Shown in pieces: positions 42,442-52,124 of a stretch of DNA of 64,000 nucleotides. How positions within the stretch are numbered: position 1 is the stretch's first letter; every line of letters begins with the position of its first letter. Origin of the DNA: Paramicrobacterium humi (GTDB lineage: Bacteria > Actinomycetota > Actinomycetes > Actinomycetales > Microbacteriaceae); the NCBI RefSeq assembly GCF_900105715.1, contig NZ_FNRY01000001.1, positions 2,170,001-2,234,000 on the forward strand. The letters are read 5' to 3'. A model generated the notes under the pieces. It was not told the origin of the DNA. It did no database searches and saw nothing but the letters and a program-made list of their open reading frames with translations. Both the position numbers and the translations under genes were made by a program.

Positions 42442-43944
42442 TTAGAAGAGCGGCTTGTCCGGGTAGTCCTTGCCGTCGGTCGCGTCAGCTTCGTCGGTTT
42501 TGGTGTCGGTGAACCACGACTCGTCGTCGGGATTCGGTTCGTCTTCGGCGAAGCCGTCGTTCTCGACTTCCTCGTCGCCGAGGTCGGGTTCGAGGTCCGG
42601 TTCGGGAGGCTCGGTTTCGTCGTATTCGTCGAGGGGTTCGAATCCGACATTGGTGGAGCGTCGGATGCGGTATTTCTGTCCGAGGGGTGAGGTCCAGATG
42701 ATGGTTCCGTCGTCGTCGCGTTGGACCTGCCAGGTGCTCGAGTGTTTCAGTACATGATGTGATCGGCACAGGGGGTTGAGGTTCTCGAGGTCGGTCTCAC
42801 CTCCGTCCTGCCAGGCGAGGATGTGGTCCACATCACATTGCCTGGCCGACCGGTTGCAGCCGGGGAAGCCGCAGGTTTTGTCTCTGACTTCGATGGTCTT
42901 TCGCAGGTCGGCGGGGACGGCGTAGCGGTCGCGTCCGACGGAGAGCACGGCGCCGGTTTCGGGGTGGGTGAGCAGCCTTGTGAAGCTCGGTGCTTGGGCG
43001 GCGAGCCGGCGGGCGGTCTCGGGGTTGATCGGCCCGTACCCGTCGAGCTCTGCGGGCTCCTCGGAGTGGCCGAGGAGGGTCATCACCGGGACGGTGACAT
43101 GCACCGTCGGCCGGATCGCCCCACCACGGCCGGCGAAGACGGGAACACCGGCACCCTCACCGCTGTCGTCACCGCTGCCGCCGGTGCCGATCCCGGTGGT
43201 GAGCCCGAGCATGGCCGCGTCGGTGAACACGTCGGCGGTGAGTTGCCCGATGGTGCGTTCGTCTCCGGTTTTGCGGAGGCTTTTGGCGGTGGTGTGGCAG
43301 GCGTTGAATATGCTCTGGGTTACCTCGACGGGGGCGTAGAGGGCGAGCCAGCCCATTCCGTCGGGAGCGTTCCAGTGCTCCACCCGCCGATCTTCCGCTG
43401 CCGCCTCGTGGCGTTCGGTACTGGTTTCCGGGTGCAGGCTCTCGCGCAGGGCGAGGGCCTTGTTCTTGAACTGCGGCGGCGTGGAGGTTTTCGCCAGCGT
43501 GAGGGCGACCTGCTCGAACGCCGCCCGATCCTGTGTGGAGAGCCCGGTGGCCTGATCGATCAGCGTGCGCGCATGCTGGTACGTGATCACCCCCTCACCG
43601 AGTGCTTCCAGGGTGGCGGGGAGTTCCGTGGTGAGGGTTTCCGCGGTGCCGAGCATCGAGGTGATCATCGGCTGCGACAACCGCATCTTCGCCGCCAGTT
43701 CCCCGGTCAGGGCGGAACGCACAACCTCCTGCGTCTTCGTCGTGTCCGTGTCGGAGGCGACGAACAGGTCACGGTTCGCCACGGCGTGGCCGATCAGGTC
43801 GGCCATCATCGTGGACACCTGCGCCTGCACGACCGCCAGCAACGCGTACTGCTCGGAGATCTCTTCGACCATCACCGCCAGTTTCCCGATCCGGGAGTCG
43901 CGGCTTTCGGGTGGGTGTTTATCGTCATCGTTGAGGATTACCAT
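42442..43944 (-). CDS. DUF222 / HNH endonuclease family protein
   Basis: About 500 aa from ATG 43944. An N-terminal helical DUF222 region (~330 residues) is followed by the HNH nuclease: D-K-T-C-G-F-P-G-C-N-R-S-A-R-Q-C-D-V-D-H-I then N-L-N-P-L-C-R-S-H-H, with four Cys for a structural zinc and the H-N-H catalytic residues. The C-terminus is a long Asp/Glu/Pro tail. This is the REP13E12-like family of mycobacteria and relatives, present in many copies per genome and often beside repeats or phage sites; its biological role is unsettled. It begins next to tRNA-Thr. Relative to the truncated copy at 14834, this one is complete. Confidence 0.88.
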   Translation of the reverse strand: MVILNDDDKHPPESRDSRIGKLAVMVEEISEQYALLAVVQAQVSTMMADLIGHAVANRDLFVASDTDTTKTQEVVRSALTGELAAKMRLSQPMITSMLGTAETLTTELPATLEALGEGVITYQHARTLIDQATGLSTQDRAAFEQVALTLAKTSTPPQFKNKALALRESLHPETSTERHEAAAEDRRVEHWNAPDGMGWLALYAPVEVTQSIFNACHTTAKSLRKTGDERTIGQLTADVFTDAAMLGLTTGIGTGGSGDDSGEGAGVPVFAGRGGAIRPTVHVTVPVMTLLGHSEEPAELDGYGPINPETARRLAAQAPSFTRLLTHPETGAVLSVGRDRYAVPADLRKTIEVRDKTCGFPGCNRSARQCDVDHILAWQDGGETDLENLNPLCRSHHVLKHSSTWQVQRDDDGTIIWTSPLGQKYRIRRSTNVGFEPLDEYDETEPPEPDLEPDLGDEEVENDGFAEDEPNPDDESWFTDTKTDEADATDGKDYPDKPLF

Positions 43945-44188
43945 GGGTCTACTCTGCCAGCACCCACCGACACTCACTCGAACAAATCTACGAAGAAGGG
44001 CCGTCTGTGGACAACTCGCGAAGGCAATGACTTGCGGACGGGAAGTGACGCCTTCTCGTCATGGTTTGGTGTCTCTCGGAGCGTCGATAGCTGCCCGCGC
44101 GAGGCGTGTAATTCTGCCGCGGGCTGACGAGATCGCAGAGAGACTCTTTTGTTCGCTCCTGTCATCGCCTTGTGCATCGGCCCGGTGA

Positions 44189-44207
44189 TTAGGTTAGGCT
44201 CACCTTT
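44189..44207. promoter_or_regulatory. DtxR/IdeR-type iron box
   Basis: TTAGGTTAGGCTCACCTTT matches the 19-bp consensus TTAGGTTAGGCTAACCTAA at 16 positions. It lies 48 bp upstream of the siderophore-binding protein gene, so iron-replete repression of the ABC importer is expected (inferred from the site). Confidence 0.75.
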
Positions 44208-44254
44208 GTAATCGTGGCGGTGGCCTTTCGGGCCTCGGACTTGCAAAGGAAACC

Positions 44255-45241
44255 ATGGCTCAGACACGTCTTTGCGCAGGAGTACTCGTCGGCGCACTCG
44301 CTCTCTCGCTCACCGCCTGCAGCGCAGGAGCCACCGCCGAACCGGACGCGAAGACGGACGAGGGCGCCGTGGTCGAGGTCGAGGACAACAACGGCACTCA
44401 CTCGATCGCCACGCCACCGGCATCCGTCGTCGCAACCGACAACCGCACGTTCGAAACGCTCGACGCGTGGGGAATCGAGCTCAGCGCCGCCGCTGTCGCG
44501 CTCATGCCCTCGACGATCTCGTACACCGAAGACGACTCCATCATCGACCTCGGGAACCACCGTGAGCCGAATCTCGAGGCCGTCGTCGCCGTCGAGCCCG
44601 ACCTCATCATCAACGGGCAGCGCTTCGCCAACTACCACGATGACTTCACGTCGCTCGCTCCCGACGCCGTCGTGCTTGAGCTCGACCCGCGCGAGGGCGA
44701 GCCGTTCGACGAGGAGCTCAAGCGGCAGACGAGCGTGCTCGGCGAGATCTTCGGCAAGCAGACCGAAGCCGACAAGCTGAACGAGGCGCTCGACGCTTCG
44801 ATCGAGCGCGCGAAGGCGGCATACGACGACGCCGACTCGGTCATGGGAGTCATCACATCCGGCGGTGACATCGGCTACGTCGCCCCCGGCGTGGGGCGCA
44901 CGCTCGGCCCCGTGTTCGAGATCCTCGGGCTCACTCCCGCGCTTGACGTGCCGGAGAGCAGCGACGACCACCAGGGTGATGACATCTCCGTCGAGGCGAT
45001 CGCCGACTCGAACCCCGACTGGATCCTCGTGATGGACCGGGATGCCGCCGTCGCAGCCGACGACCCGGCATATGCTCCCGCCGAGGAGGTTCTCGCCGGT
45101 TCGGAAGCACTGGCGAGCGTGAGCGCCGTCACGAAGGGCAACATCGTGTACATGCCCGCCGACACGTACACGAACGAGGGCATCCAGACCTACACCGAGT
45201 TCTTCAACGCCTTCGCCGACGCGCTCGAAGCGCAGAGCTGA
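44255..45241 (+). CDS. Siderophore-binding lipoprotein of an iron ABC importer
   Basis: 328 aa. Signal peptide with lipobox L-T-A-C (Cys near residue 22), then a TroA/FepB-type two-lobe fold. It resembles the YclQ/CeuE group that binds catecholate siderophores: an N-terminal strand with S-V-V-A-T-D-N-R-T-F-E-T-L-D-A-W-G and a Glu-Pro-x-x-E-A hinge region. It delivers Fe-siderophore to the two permeases encoded next. The start follows GCAAAGGAAACC. First gene behind the DtxR-type box at 44189. Confidence 0.88.
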   Translation: MAQTRLCAGVLVGALALSLTACSAGATAEPDAKTDEGAVVEVEDNNGTHSIATPPASVVATDNRTFETLDAWGIELSAAAVALMPSTISYTEDDSIIDLGNHREPNLEAVVAVEPDLIINGQRFANYHDDFTSLAPDAVVLELDPREGEPFDEELKRQTSVLGEIFGKQTEADKLNEALDASIERAKAAYDDADSVMGVITSGGDIGYVAPGVGRTLGPVFEILGLTPALDVPESSDDHQGDDISVEAIADSNPDWILVMDRDAAVAADDPAYAPAEEVLAGSEALASVSAVTKGNIVYMPADTYTNEGIQTYTEFFNAFADALEAQS

Positions 45242-45254
45242 GCCTCCGGCAGCG

Positions 45255-46238
45255 ATGACGGCAACCGCCGCCCCACGGGAACGCAGCGCGAGGAGGCTGT
45301 TCGACCCGAAGCTCCTGTTCGGAGTCCTCGTCGTCGGCGCCCTCCTCGTCGCGTCCCTGTTCACGGGCGTCTATGACGTCGTGGGCGCCGACGACGGCGC
45401 CGAGATGTTCGCGATCACGCGCATCCCGCGCACGATAGCGCTCGTTCTCGCCGGCGCGGCGATGGCCATGTCGGGACTCATCATGCAGCTGCTGACGCAG
45501 AACCGCTTCGTCGAGCCGACAACGACCGGCACGACCGAGTGGGCGGGGCTCGGGCTGCTCGCGGTCATGATGCTCGTGCCGAATGCGAGCATCATGGCGC
45601 GCATGGGCGGGGCGATCCTCGCGGCGTTCATCGGCACCATGGTGTTCTTCCTGTTCCTGCGTCGCGTCACCCTTCGCTCCTCGCTCATCGTGCCGATCAT
45701 CGGGATCATGCTCGGAGCCGTCGTAGGGTCGGTCTCCACGTTCCTCGCGCTGCAGACGGACATGCTGCAGAGCCTCGGCATCTGGTTCGCCGGCAGCTTC
45801 ACCTCCGTGCTGCGCGGGCAGTACGAGTTCCTCTGGATCGTCGCGGTCGTGGGCGCCGCGGTGTTCGTCGTCGCGGACCGCTTCACGATCGCGGGGCTCG
45901 GCGAGGAGATCGCCACGGGCGTGGGCGTGAACTACAACCGCGTCGTGCTGCTCGGCACGGGACTCATCGCGATCGCGACCGGGGTCGTCACGGTCGTCGT
46001 CGGCAACCTTCCGTTCCTCGGGCTCATCGTGCCGAACATCGTCTCGATGGTGCGCGGCGACGATCTGCGCAGCAACCTGCCGTGGGTGTGCCTGCTCGGC
46101 ATCGCCATCGTCGTCGTGTGCGATCTCGTGGGGCGCACGATCATCATGCCGTTCGAGGTTCCCGTCTCGCTCATTCTCGGCATCGTCGGCGCCGTCGTGT
46201 TCATCGCCCTGCTCTTGAGGCAGCGTCGCCGTGGCTGA
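45255..46238 (+). CDS. Iron-siderophore ABC transporter permease
   Basis: 327 aa, FecCD type with ten helices. Typical motifs: R-I-P-R-T-I-A-L-V-L-A-G-A-A-M-A-M-S-G near the N-terminus and G-N-L-P-F-L-G-L-I-V-P-N-I near residue 255, the loop contacting the ATPase. Most like the YclN type. The last 8 bp overlap the second permease gene. Confidence 0.9.
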   Translation: MTATAAPRERSARRLFDPKLLFGVLVVGALLVASLFTGVYDVVGADDGAEMFAITRIPRTIALVLAGAAMAMSGLIMQLLTQNRFVEPTTTGTTEWAGLGLLAVMMLVPNASIMARMGGAILAAFIGTMVFFLFLRRVTLRSSLIVPIIGIMLGAVVGSVSTFLALQTDMLQSLGIWFAGSFTSVLRGQYEFLWIVAVVGAAVFVVADRFTIAGLGEEIATGVGVNYNRVVLLGTGLIAIATGVVTVVVGNLPFLGLIVPNIVSMVRGDDLRSNLPWVCLLGIAIVVVCDLVGRTIIMPFEVPVSLILGIVGAVVFIALLLRQRRRG

Positions 46239-47277
46239 GGCGCAAGTCGCCGCTCGAGCACAGAGCGCCACCGCGCGCTCGAGGACCGGAGCATTCCCGA
46301 CACGACTTGGCCGCTCGCGCTACGTCCTCGTGCTCACGCTGCTCATCGTTCTCGCCGCAGGCTTCGCCGCGGGGCTTCTCGCCATCGACAACCCCATGCC
46401 CGCCGGCTCGGCCGGGTTCTGGCGCATCGCAGAGCTGCGCGCGAGCGGCATCCTGGCCATGGCCATCGTCGCCACGTGTCAGGCGTTCGCGACGGTGAGC
46501 TTCCAGACCGTCACGAATAATCGCATCATCACGCCCTCGATCATGGGCTTCGAGTCGCTCTACATCGCCGTGCAGACCTCCGCCGTGTTCTTCCTCGGCG
46601 CCGCCGGGATCACCGCCGTCACGGGGCTCGGCCAGTTCGCGCTGCAGATCGCGCTCATGGTGGGGCTCTCGCTGCTGCTCTACGGCTGGCTGCTCTCGGG
46701 TAAGTACGGCAACCTGCAGATCATGCTGCTCGTCGGCATCATCATCGGCGGGGGACTCGGCGCGGTGTCGACGTTCATGCAGCGGCTGCTGACGCCGAGC
46801 GAGTTCGACGTGCTGACCGCGCGGCTGTTCGGCTCGGTGTCGAACGCGGACTCCGCGTACTTCCCCGTCGCGATCCCGCTGTGCGCGCTCGCAGCCGCCG
46901 GGCTGTGGCTGAGCGCGAAGCGGCTCAACGTGCTCGCGCTCGGCAGGGACGCTGCAGTAAATCTCGGGCTGCGCCATCGCGCCGAGGTTCTGCGGGTGCT
47001 CGTGCTCGTGGCGGTGCTCATGGCCGTCTCGACCGCTCTCGTCGGACCGATGACCTTCCTCGGCTTCCTCGTCGCGACCCTCGCGTACCAGTTCGCCGAC
47101 ACGCACGACCACCGACTGGTCTTCCCCGTCGCGGCGCTCACGGGATTCGTCGTGCTCGCGGGCGCCTACCTCGTGATGAAGCACGTGTTCTACGCGCAAG
47201 GCGTCGTCTCGATCATCATCGAGCTCGTCGGCGGCACCGTCTTCCTCATCGTCATCCTCCGAAAGGGCCGACTGTGA
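46231..47277 (+). CDS. Iron-siderophore ABC transporter permease, second subunit
   Basis: 348 aa, second FecCD-type permease (YclO-like), with a 30-residue hydrophilic N-terminus and about ten helices. The coupling-loop motif appears as V-G-P-M-T-F-L-G-F-L-V-A. Pairs with the upstream permease as a heterodimer. Its stop overlaps the ATPase start (GTGA). Confidence 0.9.
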   Translation: MAEAQVAARAQSATARSRTGAFPTRLGRSRYVLVLTLLIVLAAGFAAGLLAIDNPMPAGSAGFWRIAELRASGILAMAIVATCQAFATVSFQTVTNNRIITPSIMGFESLYIAVQTSAVFFLGAAGITAVTGLGQFALQIALMVGLSLLLYGWLLSGKYGNLQIMLLVGIIIGGGLGAVSTFMQRLLTPSEFDVLTARLFGSVSNADSAYFPVAIPLCALAAAGLWLSAKRLNVLALGRDAAVNLGLRHRAEVLRVLVLVAVLMAVSTALVGPMTFLGFLVATLAYQFADTHDHRLVFPVAALTGFVVLAGAYLVMKHVFYAQGVVSIIIELVGGTVFLIVILRKGRL

Positions 47278-48029
47278 TCACGCTCACCGACGTGCGAAAG
47301 AACTACTCCGACGACGTCGCGATCGGCCCCGTCGACCTGCGCATCCCCGCTGGCGGCATCACGGCCCTCGTCGGACCGAACGGCGCGGGCAAGTCCACGC
47401 TGCTCACGATGATCGGCCGGCTGCTCGGCATCGATGCCGGAACGATCGAGATCGCCGGCTACGACGTCGCTCGAACGGCATCCAAGGATCTCGCCAAGAT
47501 CGTCTCGGTGCTGCGCCAGGAGAACCACTACGTCACGAGGCTCACGGTGCGCCAGCTCGTCGGCTTCGGCCGCTTCCCGCACTCGAAGGGGCGGCTGAAC
47601 CTCGCGGACGAGCGCATCATCACCGAGGTCATCGACTTCCTCCACCTCGGCGACCTCGAGCACCGCTACCTCGACGAGCTCTCGGGCGGGCAGCGGCAGC
47701 GCGCCTACGTCGCCATGGTGCTCGCGCAGGACACCGAGTTCGTGCTGCTCGACGAGCCGCTCAACAACCTCGACATGCGCCATTCCGTGCAGATGATGCA
47801 GCACTTGCGCGACGCCGCGGAGCAGCTCGGCCGCACGATCGTGATCGTGCTGCACGACATCAACTTCGCGGGGCACTACGCCGACCACATCTGCGCCGTG
47901 AAGGACGGCGCCGTGATCGAGTTCGGTCCGCCGAGCGAGATCATGACGGATGCCGTGCTCAGCCGCGTCTTCGACACTCCCGTCCAGGTCGTCGACGGGC
48001 CGCGCGGGCCCCTCGCCGTCTACTTCTGA
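47274..48029 (+). CDS. Iron-siderophore ABC transporter ATP-binding protein
   Basis: 251 aa from GTG 47274. Walker A G-P-N-G-A-G-K-S-T, signature L-S-G-G-Q-R-Q-R, Walker B V-L-L-D-E-P, and the switch His in V-L-H-D-I-N-F. It closes the four-gene import operon (binding protein, two permeases, ATPase), all coupled or overlapping. A GGCATCCG word follows its stop. Confidence 0.93.
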   Translation: MITLTDVRKNYSDDVAIGPVDLRIPAGGITALVGPNGAGKSTLLTMIGRLLGIDAGTIEIAGYDVARTASKDLAKIVSVLRQENHYVTRLTVRQLVGFGRFPHSKGRLNLADERIITEVIDFLHLGDLEHRYLDELSGGQRQRAYVAMVLAQDTEFVLLDEPLNNLDMRHSVQMMQHLRDAAEQLGRTIVIVLHDINFAGHYADHICAVKDGAVIEFGPPSEIMTDAVLSRVFDTPVQVVDGPRGPLAVYF

Positions 48030-48061
48030 CGGCGGCATCCGCTCGGCCCTACCATGGAACC

Positions 48062-48976
48062 ATGAGCACACAGCCGTGGAACCCGACCGGGCAGCAGTAC
48101 ACGATCGAGAACGGGCGGGACAGGCTCGTCGCCACGGAGGTCGGCGCGACCCTGCGCGAGCTCGAGCTGAACGGCACGGCCGTGCTCGAGGATTTCGGGT
48201 CGGATGCCGCTCCCGTCGCGTCGCAGGGAAACGTGCTCGTGCCCTGGCCGAACCGCGTGCGCGACGGCGTGTGGCAGCTCGACGGCGAGAACCAGCAGCT
48301 CGACATCAGCGAGCCGAAGTTCCACAACGCGAGCCACGGCCTGCTGCGCACGCAGCCGTACCGGGTGGCGGCGCAGGATGCCGCGAGCATCACGCTCGCC
48401 GCCGACCTGCACCCGCAGCGCGGCTACCCGTTCAGCCTCGCGACGAGCGTGCGCTATGCGCTCACGGGTGCCGGCCTCGAGGTCGCGCACACGATAGCGA
48501 ACCGCGGCGCGCGGCCCGCGCCCGCGGGGATCGGCACGCACGGCTACTACCGCATCGGCGACATCGACACCGATGAGCTCACCGTGACGAGCACGGGAGC
48601 GACCGTGATCGAGGTCGACGAGCGCATGAATCCGACGGGCACCGCTCCCGTCCCGGCGGACAAGGACCTGCGCGGCGGCCGCCCCGTGCGCGGGCTCGAG
48701 GTCGACACCGCGTACACGGATCTCGACGCCGACGGAGACCGCTTCGAGCATTCGCTTGCGGCATCCGACGGTCGCACCCTCACAGTGTGGGGCGACGAGC
48801 AGTTCCGCTGGGTGCAGTTCTACACGTCCGACCGCATCCGCGGCGACGGCACCCGCTCGCTCGCGATCGAGCCCATGACGATGCCCGCGAACGCGTTCAA
48901 CTCGGGCGACGGGCTGCGCTGGATCGCGCCGGGCGAGACGTGGACGGCGCGCTGGGGCGTCACCTTCACGGGCTGA
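48062..48976 (+). CDS. Aldose 1-epimerase family protein
   Basis: 304 aa. Galactose mutarotase fold: P-W-P-N-R-V-R-D-G near residue 61, catalytic His in N-A-S-H-G-L, a second His in G-I-G-T-H-G-Y-Y and the Glu in I-E-P-M-T near the end. Interconverts sugar anomers; the exact sugar is not shown. ATG 48062 lies six bases after a -10 TACCAT (48050-48055), suggesting a leaderless message independent of the iron operon. Confidence 0.88.
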   Translation: MSTQPWNPTGQQYTIENGRDRLVATEVGATLRELELNGTAVLEDFGSDAAPVASQGNVLVPWPNRVRDGVWQLDGENQQLDISEPKFHNASHGLLRTQPYRVAAQDAASITLAADLHPQRGYPFSLATSVRYALTGAGLEVAHTIANRGARPAPAGIGTHGYYRIGDIDTDELTVTSTGATVIEVDERMNPTGTAPVPADKDLRGGRPVRGLEVDTAYTDLDADGDRFEHSLAASDGRTLTVWGDEQFRWVQFYTSDRIRGDGTRSLAIEPMTMPANAFNSGDGLRWIAPGETWTARWGVTFTG

Positions 48977-49004
48977 GCCGCGCGGCGCCCATAGGCTGGG
49001 AGCC

Positions 49005-50012
49005 ATGACGACTCCTCACTCGCTGCGCTGGGGCATTCTCGGCCCCGGCGGCATCGCCCGCGCGTTCACGAACGACCTGAACCTCAACGGGTTCACGGTC
49101 GAAGCGGTGGGCTCGCGCAGCCTCGAGCGCTCGGAGGCGTTCGCCGCCGAGTTCGGCATCGCCCGCGCGCACGGCAGCTACGCCGAGCTCGTCGCCGACC
49201 CCGACATCGACGCCGTCTACATCGCGACGCCGCACCCGTTCCACGTCGAGAACGCGCTGCTCGCTCTCGACGCCGGAAAGCACGTGCTCGTCGAGAAGCC
49301 GTTCACGCTCAACGCCGCCGAGGCGCAGCAGGTCGCGGATCGCGCCGCCGAGAACGGGCTCGTCGCGCTCGAGGCCATGTGGACGCGGTTTCTTCCGCAC
49401 ATGCGCCGGGTGCGCGAGATCCTCGCCGCGGGCACGCTCGGCGAGGTCGTTCTCGTCACGGCCGACCACACGCAGCACCTCGACTTCGGCCCCGACCACC
49501 GCATCAACGCCCCCGAGCTCGGCGGGGGAGCGCTGCTCGACCTCGGCATCTACCCCGTCTCGTTCAGCGTCGACGTGCTCGGGCTGCCCGAGACCGTCGC
49601 GGCGACGGCGACCCTCAGCGAGGCCGGCGTGGACACGCAGGTGGCGGCCGTGTTCGGCTATGGCGACGGCCGCATGGCGACGACGGTGAGCTCGCTTCGC
49701 GCCGCTGGCCCCAACACCGCGAGCGTCATCGGCACCGCCGCGCGCATCGACATCGACCGCGTCTGGTACACGCCCACGAGCTTCCGGGTCACCTCCGCCG
49801 CGGGCGACGTGCTCGAGGAGTTCAGCGCCGAGGTCACGGGCCGCGGCATGCACTACCAGGCGCTCGAGCTCGAACGCCTCGTCGCCGCGGGGCTTCCCTC
49901 CGGGCAGATCCTCCCCGTCTCGGAGTCCGTCGCGATCATGAGCGTGCTCGACGAGATCCGCGCGCAGATCGGGGTCGTGTACCCGGGGGAATCGCCCAGT
50001 TCCAGCCGGTAA
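49005..50012 (+). CDS. Gfo/Idh/MocA-family oxidoreductase
   Basis: 335 aa. N-terminal Rossmann domain G-P-G-G-I-A-R near residue 14, V-E-K-P-F-T in the family E-K-P position, then an alpha/beta domain with G-G-G-A-L-L-D-L-G-I-Y-P-V. NAD(P)-dependent oxidation or reduction of a sugar or polyol; the substrate is unknown. ATG 49005 follows a -10 TAGGCT (48992-48997) by seven bases, again a leaderless pattern. Its stop codon TAA is part of the -10 of the next gene. Confidence 0.88.
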   Translation: MTTPHSLRWGILGPGGIARAFTNDLNLNGFTVEAVGSRSLERSEAFAAEFGIARAHGSYAELVADPDIDAVYIATPHPFHVENALLALDAGKHVLVEKPFTLNAAEAQQVADRAAENGLVALEAMWTRFLPHMRRVREILAAGTLGEVVLVTADHTQHLDFGPDHRINAPELGGGALLDLGIYPVSFSVDVLGLPETVAATATLSEAGVDTQVAAVFGYGDGRMATTVSSLRAAGPNTASVIGTAARIDIDRVWYTPTSFRVTSAAGDVLEEFSAEVTGRGMHYQALELERLVAAGLPSGQILPVSESVAIMSVLDEIRAQIGVVYPGESPSSSR

Positions 50013-50022
50013 AATCGGCGGT

Positions 50023-51426
50023 ATGCCACCCGCCTCGTCCTCCTCCCGCGCGCCCCGACGCCGGCCCTGGAGGACAGCGGTCGCCGCTGTCGTCTTCGCC
50101 GTTCTCGGCGCGGGAAGCGTCGCCGCGGGAGCGATAACCGCGCCCGTCGCGGCCGAAACCGTCACTGCGGCGCCGGCGCCGACCGCGCCCGCGCGGCCGC
50201 TTGCCGAGAACGCGGTTCCCGCGAGCGGCATCCGTCAGTGCTCTGTCGCCGAGCAGGCCGGAAACCCGGACCTGCACACCCTTCAGGCGCGCGTCGTCAA
50301 CGCCACGACCGGCGAAGTGCTCTTCGACCGCGACAGCACGACGCCCGCGCGCACGGCGAGCAACCTCAAGCTGCTCACGGCCGCTGCGGCGCTCGAGACC
50401 TTCGGCGCCGAATACCGCATCGCCACGCCCGTCGTCGCGGGTAGCGAGCCCGGCACGATCGTGCTCGAGGGCCGCGGCGACCTCACGCTCACGCGGCTGC
50501 CGACCGGGCAGGAGTCGGTGTATCCGGGAGCCGCTCACCTCGACGAGCTCGCTCGGCTGACGAAGCAGGCGTGGGCGGACGCCGGCCACACCGAGCCCAT
50601 CACGCGCATCGTTCTCGACTCCAGCTTCTTCGGCGGCGAGAGCTGGCTGCCCGAATGGGACACGAAGGGCATGCGCGAGGGCTACCAGTCGCACGTGAGC
50701 GCGCTGCAGGTCGACGCCGACCGGTTCTACCCCACGATCGAGTACTCGGGTCGCGGCAGCGACCCCGTGGCGCGCGCGGGCGACGCGTTCGCCGCCTACT
50801 TCCCGGGCGCGACGACGGTGATCGGCACGGCGCCCGAGGGCGCGGCGCCGCTCGCGCACGTGTCGTCGCCGCCGCTGTCGGATCTCGTGGAGTACATGCT
50901 GCGGTACAGCGACAACATGATCGCCGAGTCCCTCGCGCGGCTCGTCGCCATCAGGGAGGGCGCCGGCAACGACTTCGCCGCGCTCGACGCCGGGCTGAAG
51001 GCGGCGCTCGAGCCGCTCGGCCTCGACACGAGCGCTGTCACGATCGCCGACGGCTCGGGGCTCAGCGCGAACAACGCCGTGCCGAACGTGTTCTTCACGA
51101 AGCTCTTGCGTGGCGTCGTCGACGGCGACATCGACATGTCCGCGATTCTCGCCGGGCTCCCGGTCGCGGGCGAGACGGGAACGCTGCGGTACGAGAGCCG
51201 GTTCAGCGGGGACGCGTCGGATGCCGCCGGGCACGTGCGCGCCAAGACGGGGTGGATCCAGACCGCGTACACGCTCTCGGGCGTCATCGACGCGAAGGAC
51301 GGCGCGACTCTCGTGTTCTCGCTGTACGCGCTCGACGACGAGCCGCTGCCGGCGACGACGGCGCACGCGGTCGACGAGCTCGCCGCGGCGTTCTACCGTT
51401 GTGGTGACGAACTCGCGAACACCTGA
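50023..51426 (+). CDS. D-alanyl-D-alanine carboxypeptidase/endopeptidase (PBP4/DacB type)
   Basis: 467 aa. One N-terminal helix (about residues 17-40), then a class C penicillin-binding fold: S-x-x-K as S-N-L-K (Ser113), S-x-N as S-D-N (Ser296) and K-T-G (Lys408). Removes the terminal D-Ala of stem peptides or cuts cross-links. The -10 TAAAAT (50010-50015) overlaps the previous gene's stop codon and leaves seven bases to ATG 50023, a compact leaderless promoter. Confidence 0.9.
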   Translation: MPPASSSSRAPRRRPWRTAVAAVVFAVLGAGSVAAGAITAPVAAETVTAAPAPTAPARPLAENAVPASGIRQCSVAEQAGNPDLHTLQARVVNATTGEVLFDRDSTTPARTASNLKLLTAAAALETFGAEYRIATPVVAGSEPGTIVLEGRGDLTLTRLPTGQESVYPGAAHLDELARLTKQAWADAGHTEPITRIVLDSSFFGGESWLPEWDTKGMREGYQSHVSALQVDADRFYPTIEYSGRGSDPVARAGDAFAAYFPGATTVIGTAPEGAAPLAHVSSPPLSDLVEYMLRYSDNMIAESLARLVAIREGAGNDFAALDAGLKAALEPLGLDTSAVTIADGSGLSANNAVPNVFFTKLLRGVVDGDIDMSAILAGLPVAGETGTLRYESRFSGDASDAAGHVRAKTGWIQTAYTLSGVIDAKDGATLVFSLYALDDEPLPATTAHAVDELAAAFYRCGDELANT

Positions 51427-51438
51427 ATCGGAGGCAGC

Positions 51439-52035
51439 ATGACCAGGGCACTTCTCATCGTCGACGTCCAGAACGACTTCACCGAGGGCGGCGCGCTCGG
51501 CGTCGACGGGGGAGCGGCCGTCGCGAGCGGCATCAGCGCGCTGCTCGCGAACGCGGGCGACCGCTACGCCGCCGTGTTCGCGTCACGGGACTGGCACGAC
51601 GCCACAGGTGACAATGGCGGCCACTTCGCGACCGACGGTGCGCCCGACTTCGTCTCGACGTGGCCCGTGCATTGCGTCGCGGGAACCGCGGGCGCGGACT
51701 ACCACCCCGACCTCGACGCGTCCCGCGTGACCACCCATATCCGCAAGGGGCAGGGCGAGCCGGCGTACTCTGCGTTCCAGGGCACGACAGACGACGGATC
51801 GACGCTGCGCGACGCGCTCGCCGAGCACGGCGTGACCGAACTCGACGTCGCCGGCATCGCCACCGACTACTGCGTGCGCGCATCCGTGCTCGACGCCCTC
51901 GACGACGGCCTGGCCGTCACCGTGATCGAGGACCTCGTCGCGGGCGTCGCCGACGAGTCGAGCCGCGCCGCCCTCGAGGAGATGGCGTCGCGGGGCGCGC
52001 GCCTCGGCACCTCGGACTCGGTCCTCCGGGGCTGA
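51439..52035 (+). CDS. pncA: Nicotinamidase (isochorismatase family)
   Basis: 198 aa. Hydrolyses nicotinamide to nicotinate in NAD salvage. Catalytic Asp9 in V-D-V-Q-N-D-F, a metal site S-R-D-W-H-D, the Lys in H-I-R-K-G and the Cys in A-T-D-Y-C-V-R complete the D-K-C triad and metal ligands. It follows the carboxypeptidase stop after 12 bp with GGAGG in the gap. Confidence 0.9.
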   Translation: MTRALLIVDVQNDFTEGGALGVDGGAAVASGISALLANAGDRYAAVFASRDWHDATGDNGGHFATDGAPDFVSTWPVHCVAGTAGADYHPDLDASRVTTHIRKGQGEPAYSAFQGTTDDGSTLRDALAEHGVTELDVAGIATDYCVRASVLDALDDGLAVTVIEDLVAGVADESSRAALEEMASRGARLGTSDSVLRG

Positions 52036-52124
52036 GCAGCCGCGCTGCTTGTGGACGGACGGACGTTTTCCACACCAGATGTGACCGTGGCCTTCGCGAT
52101 AAATTCCACGGGTAGCCTTCGATC

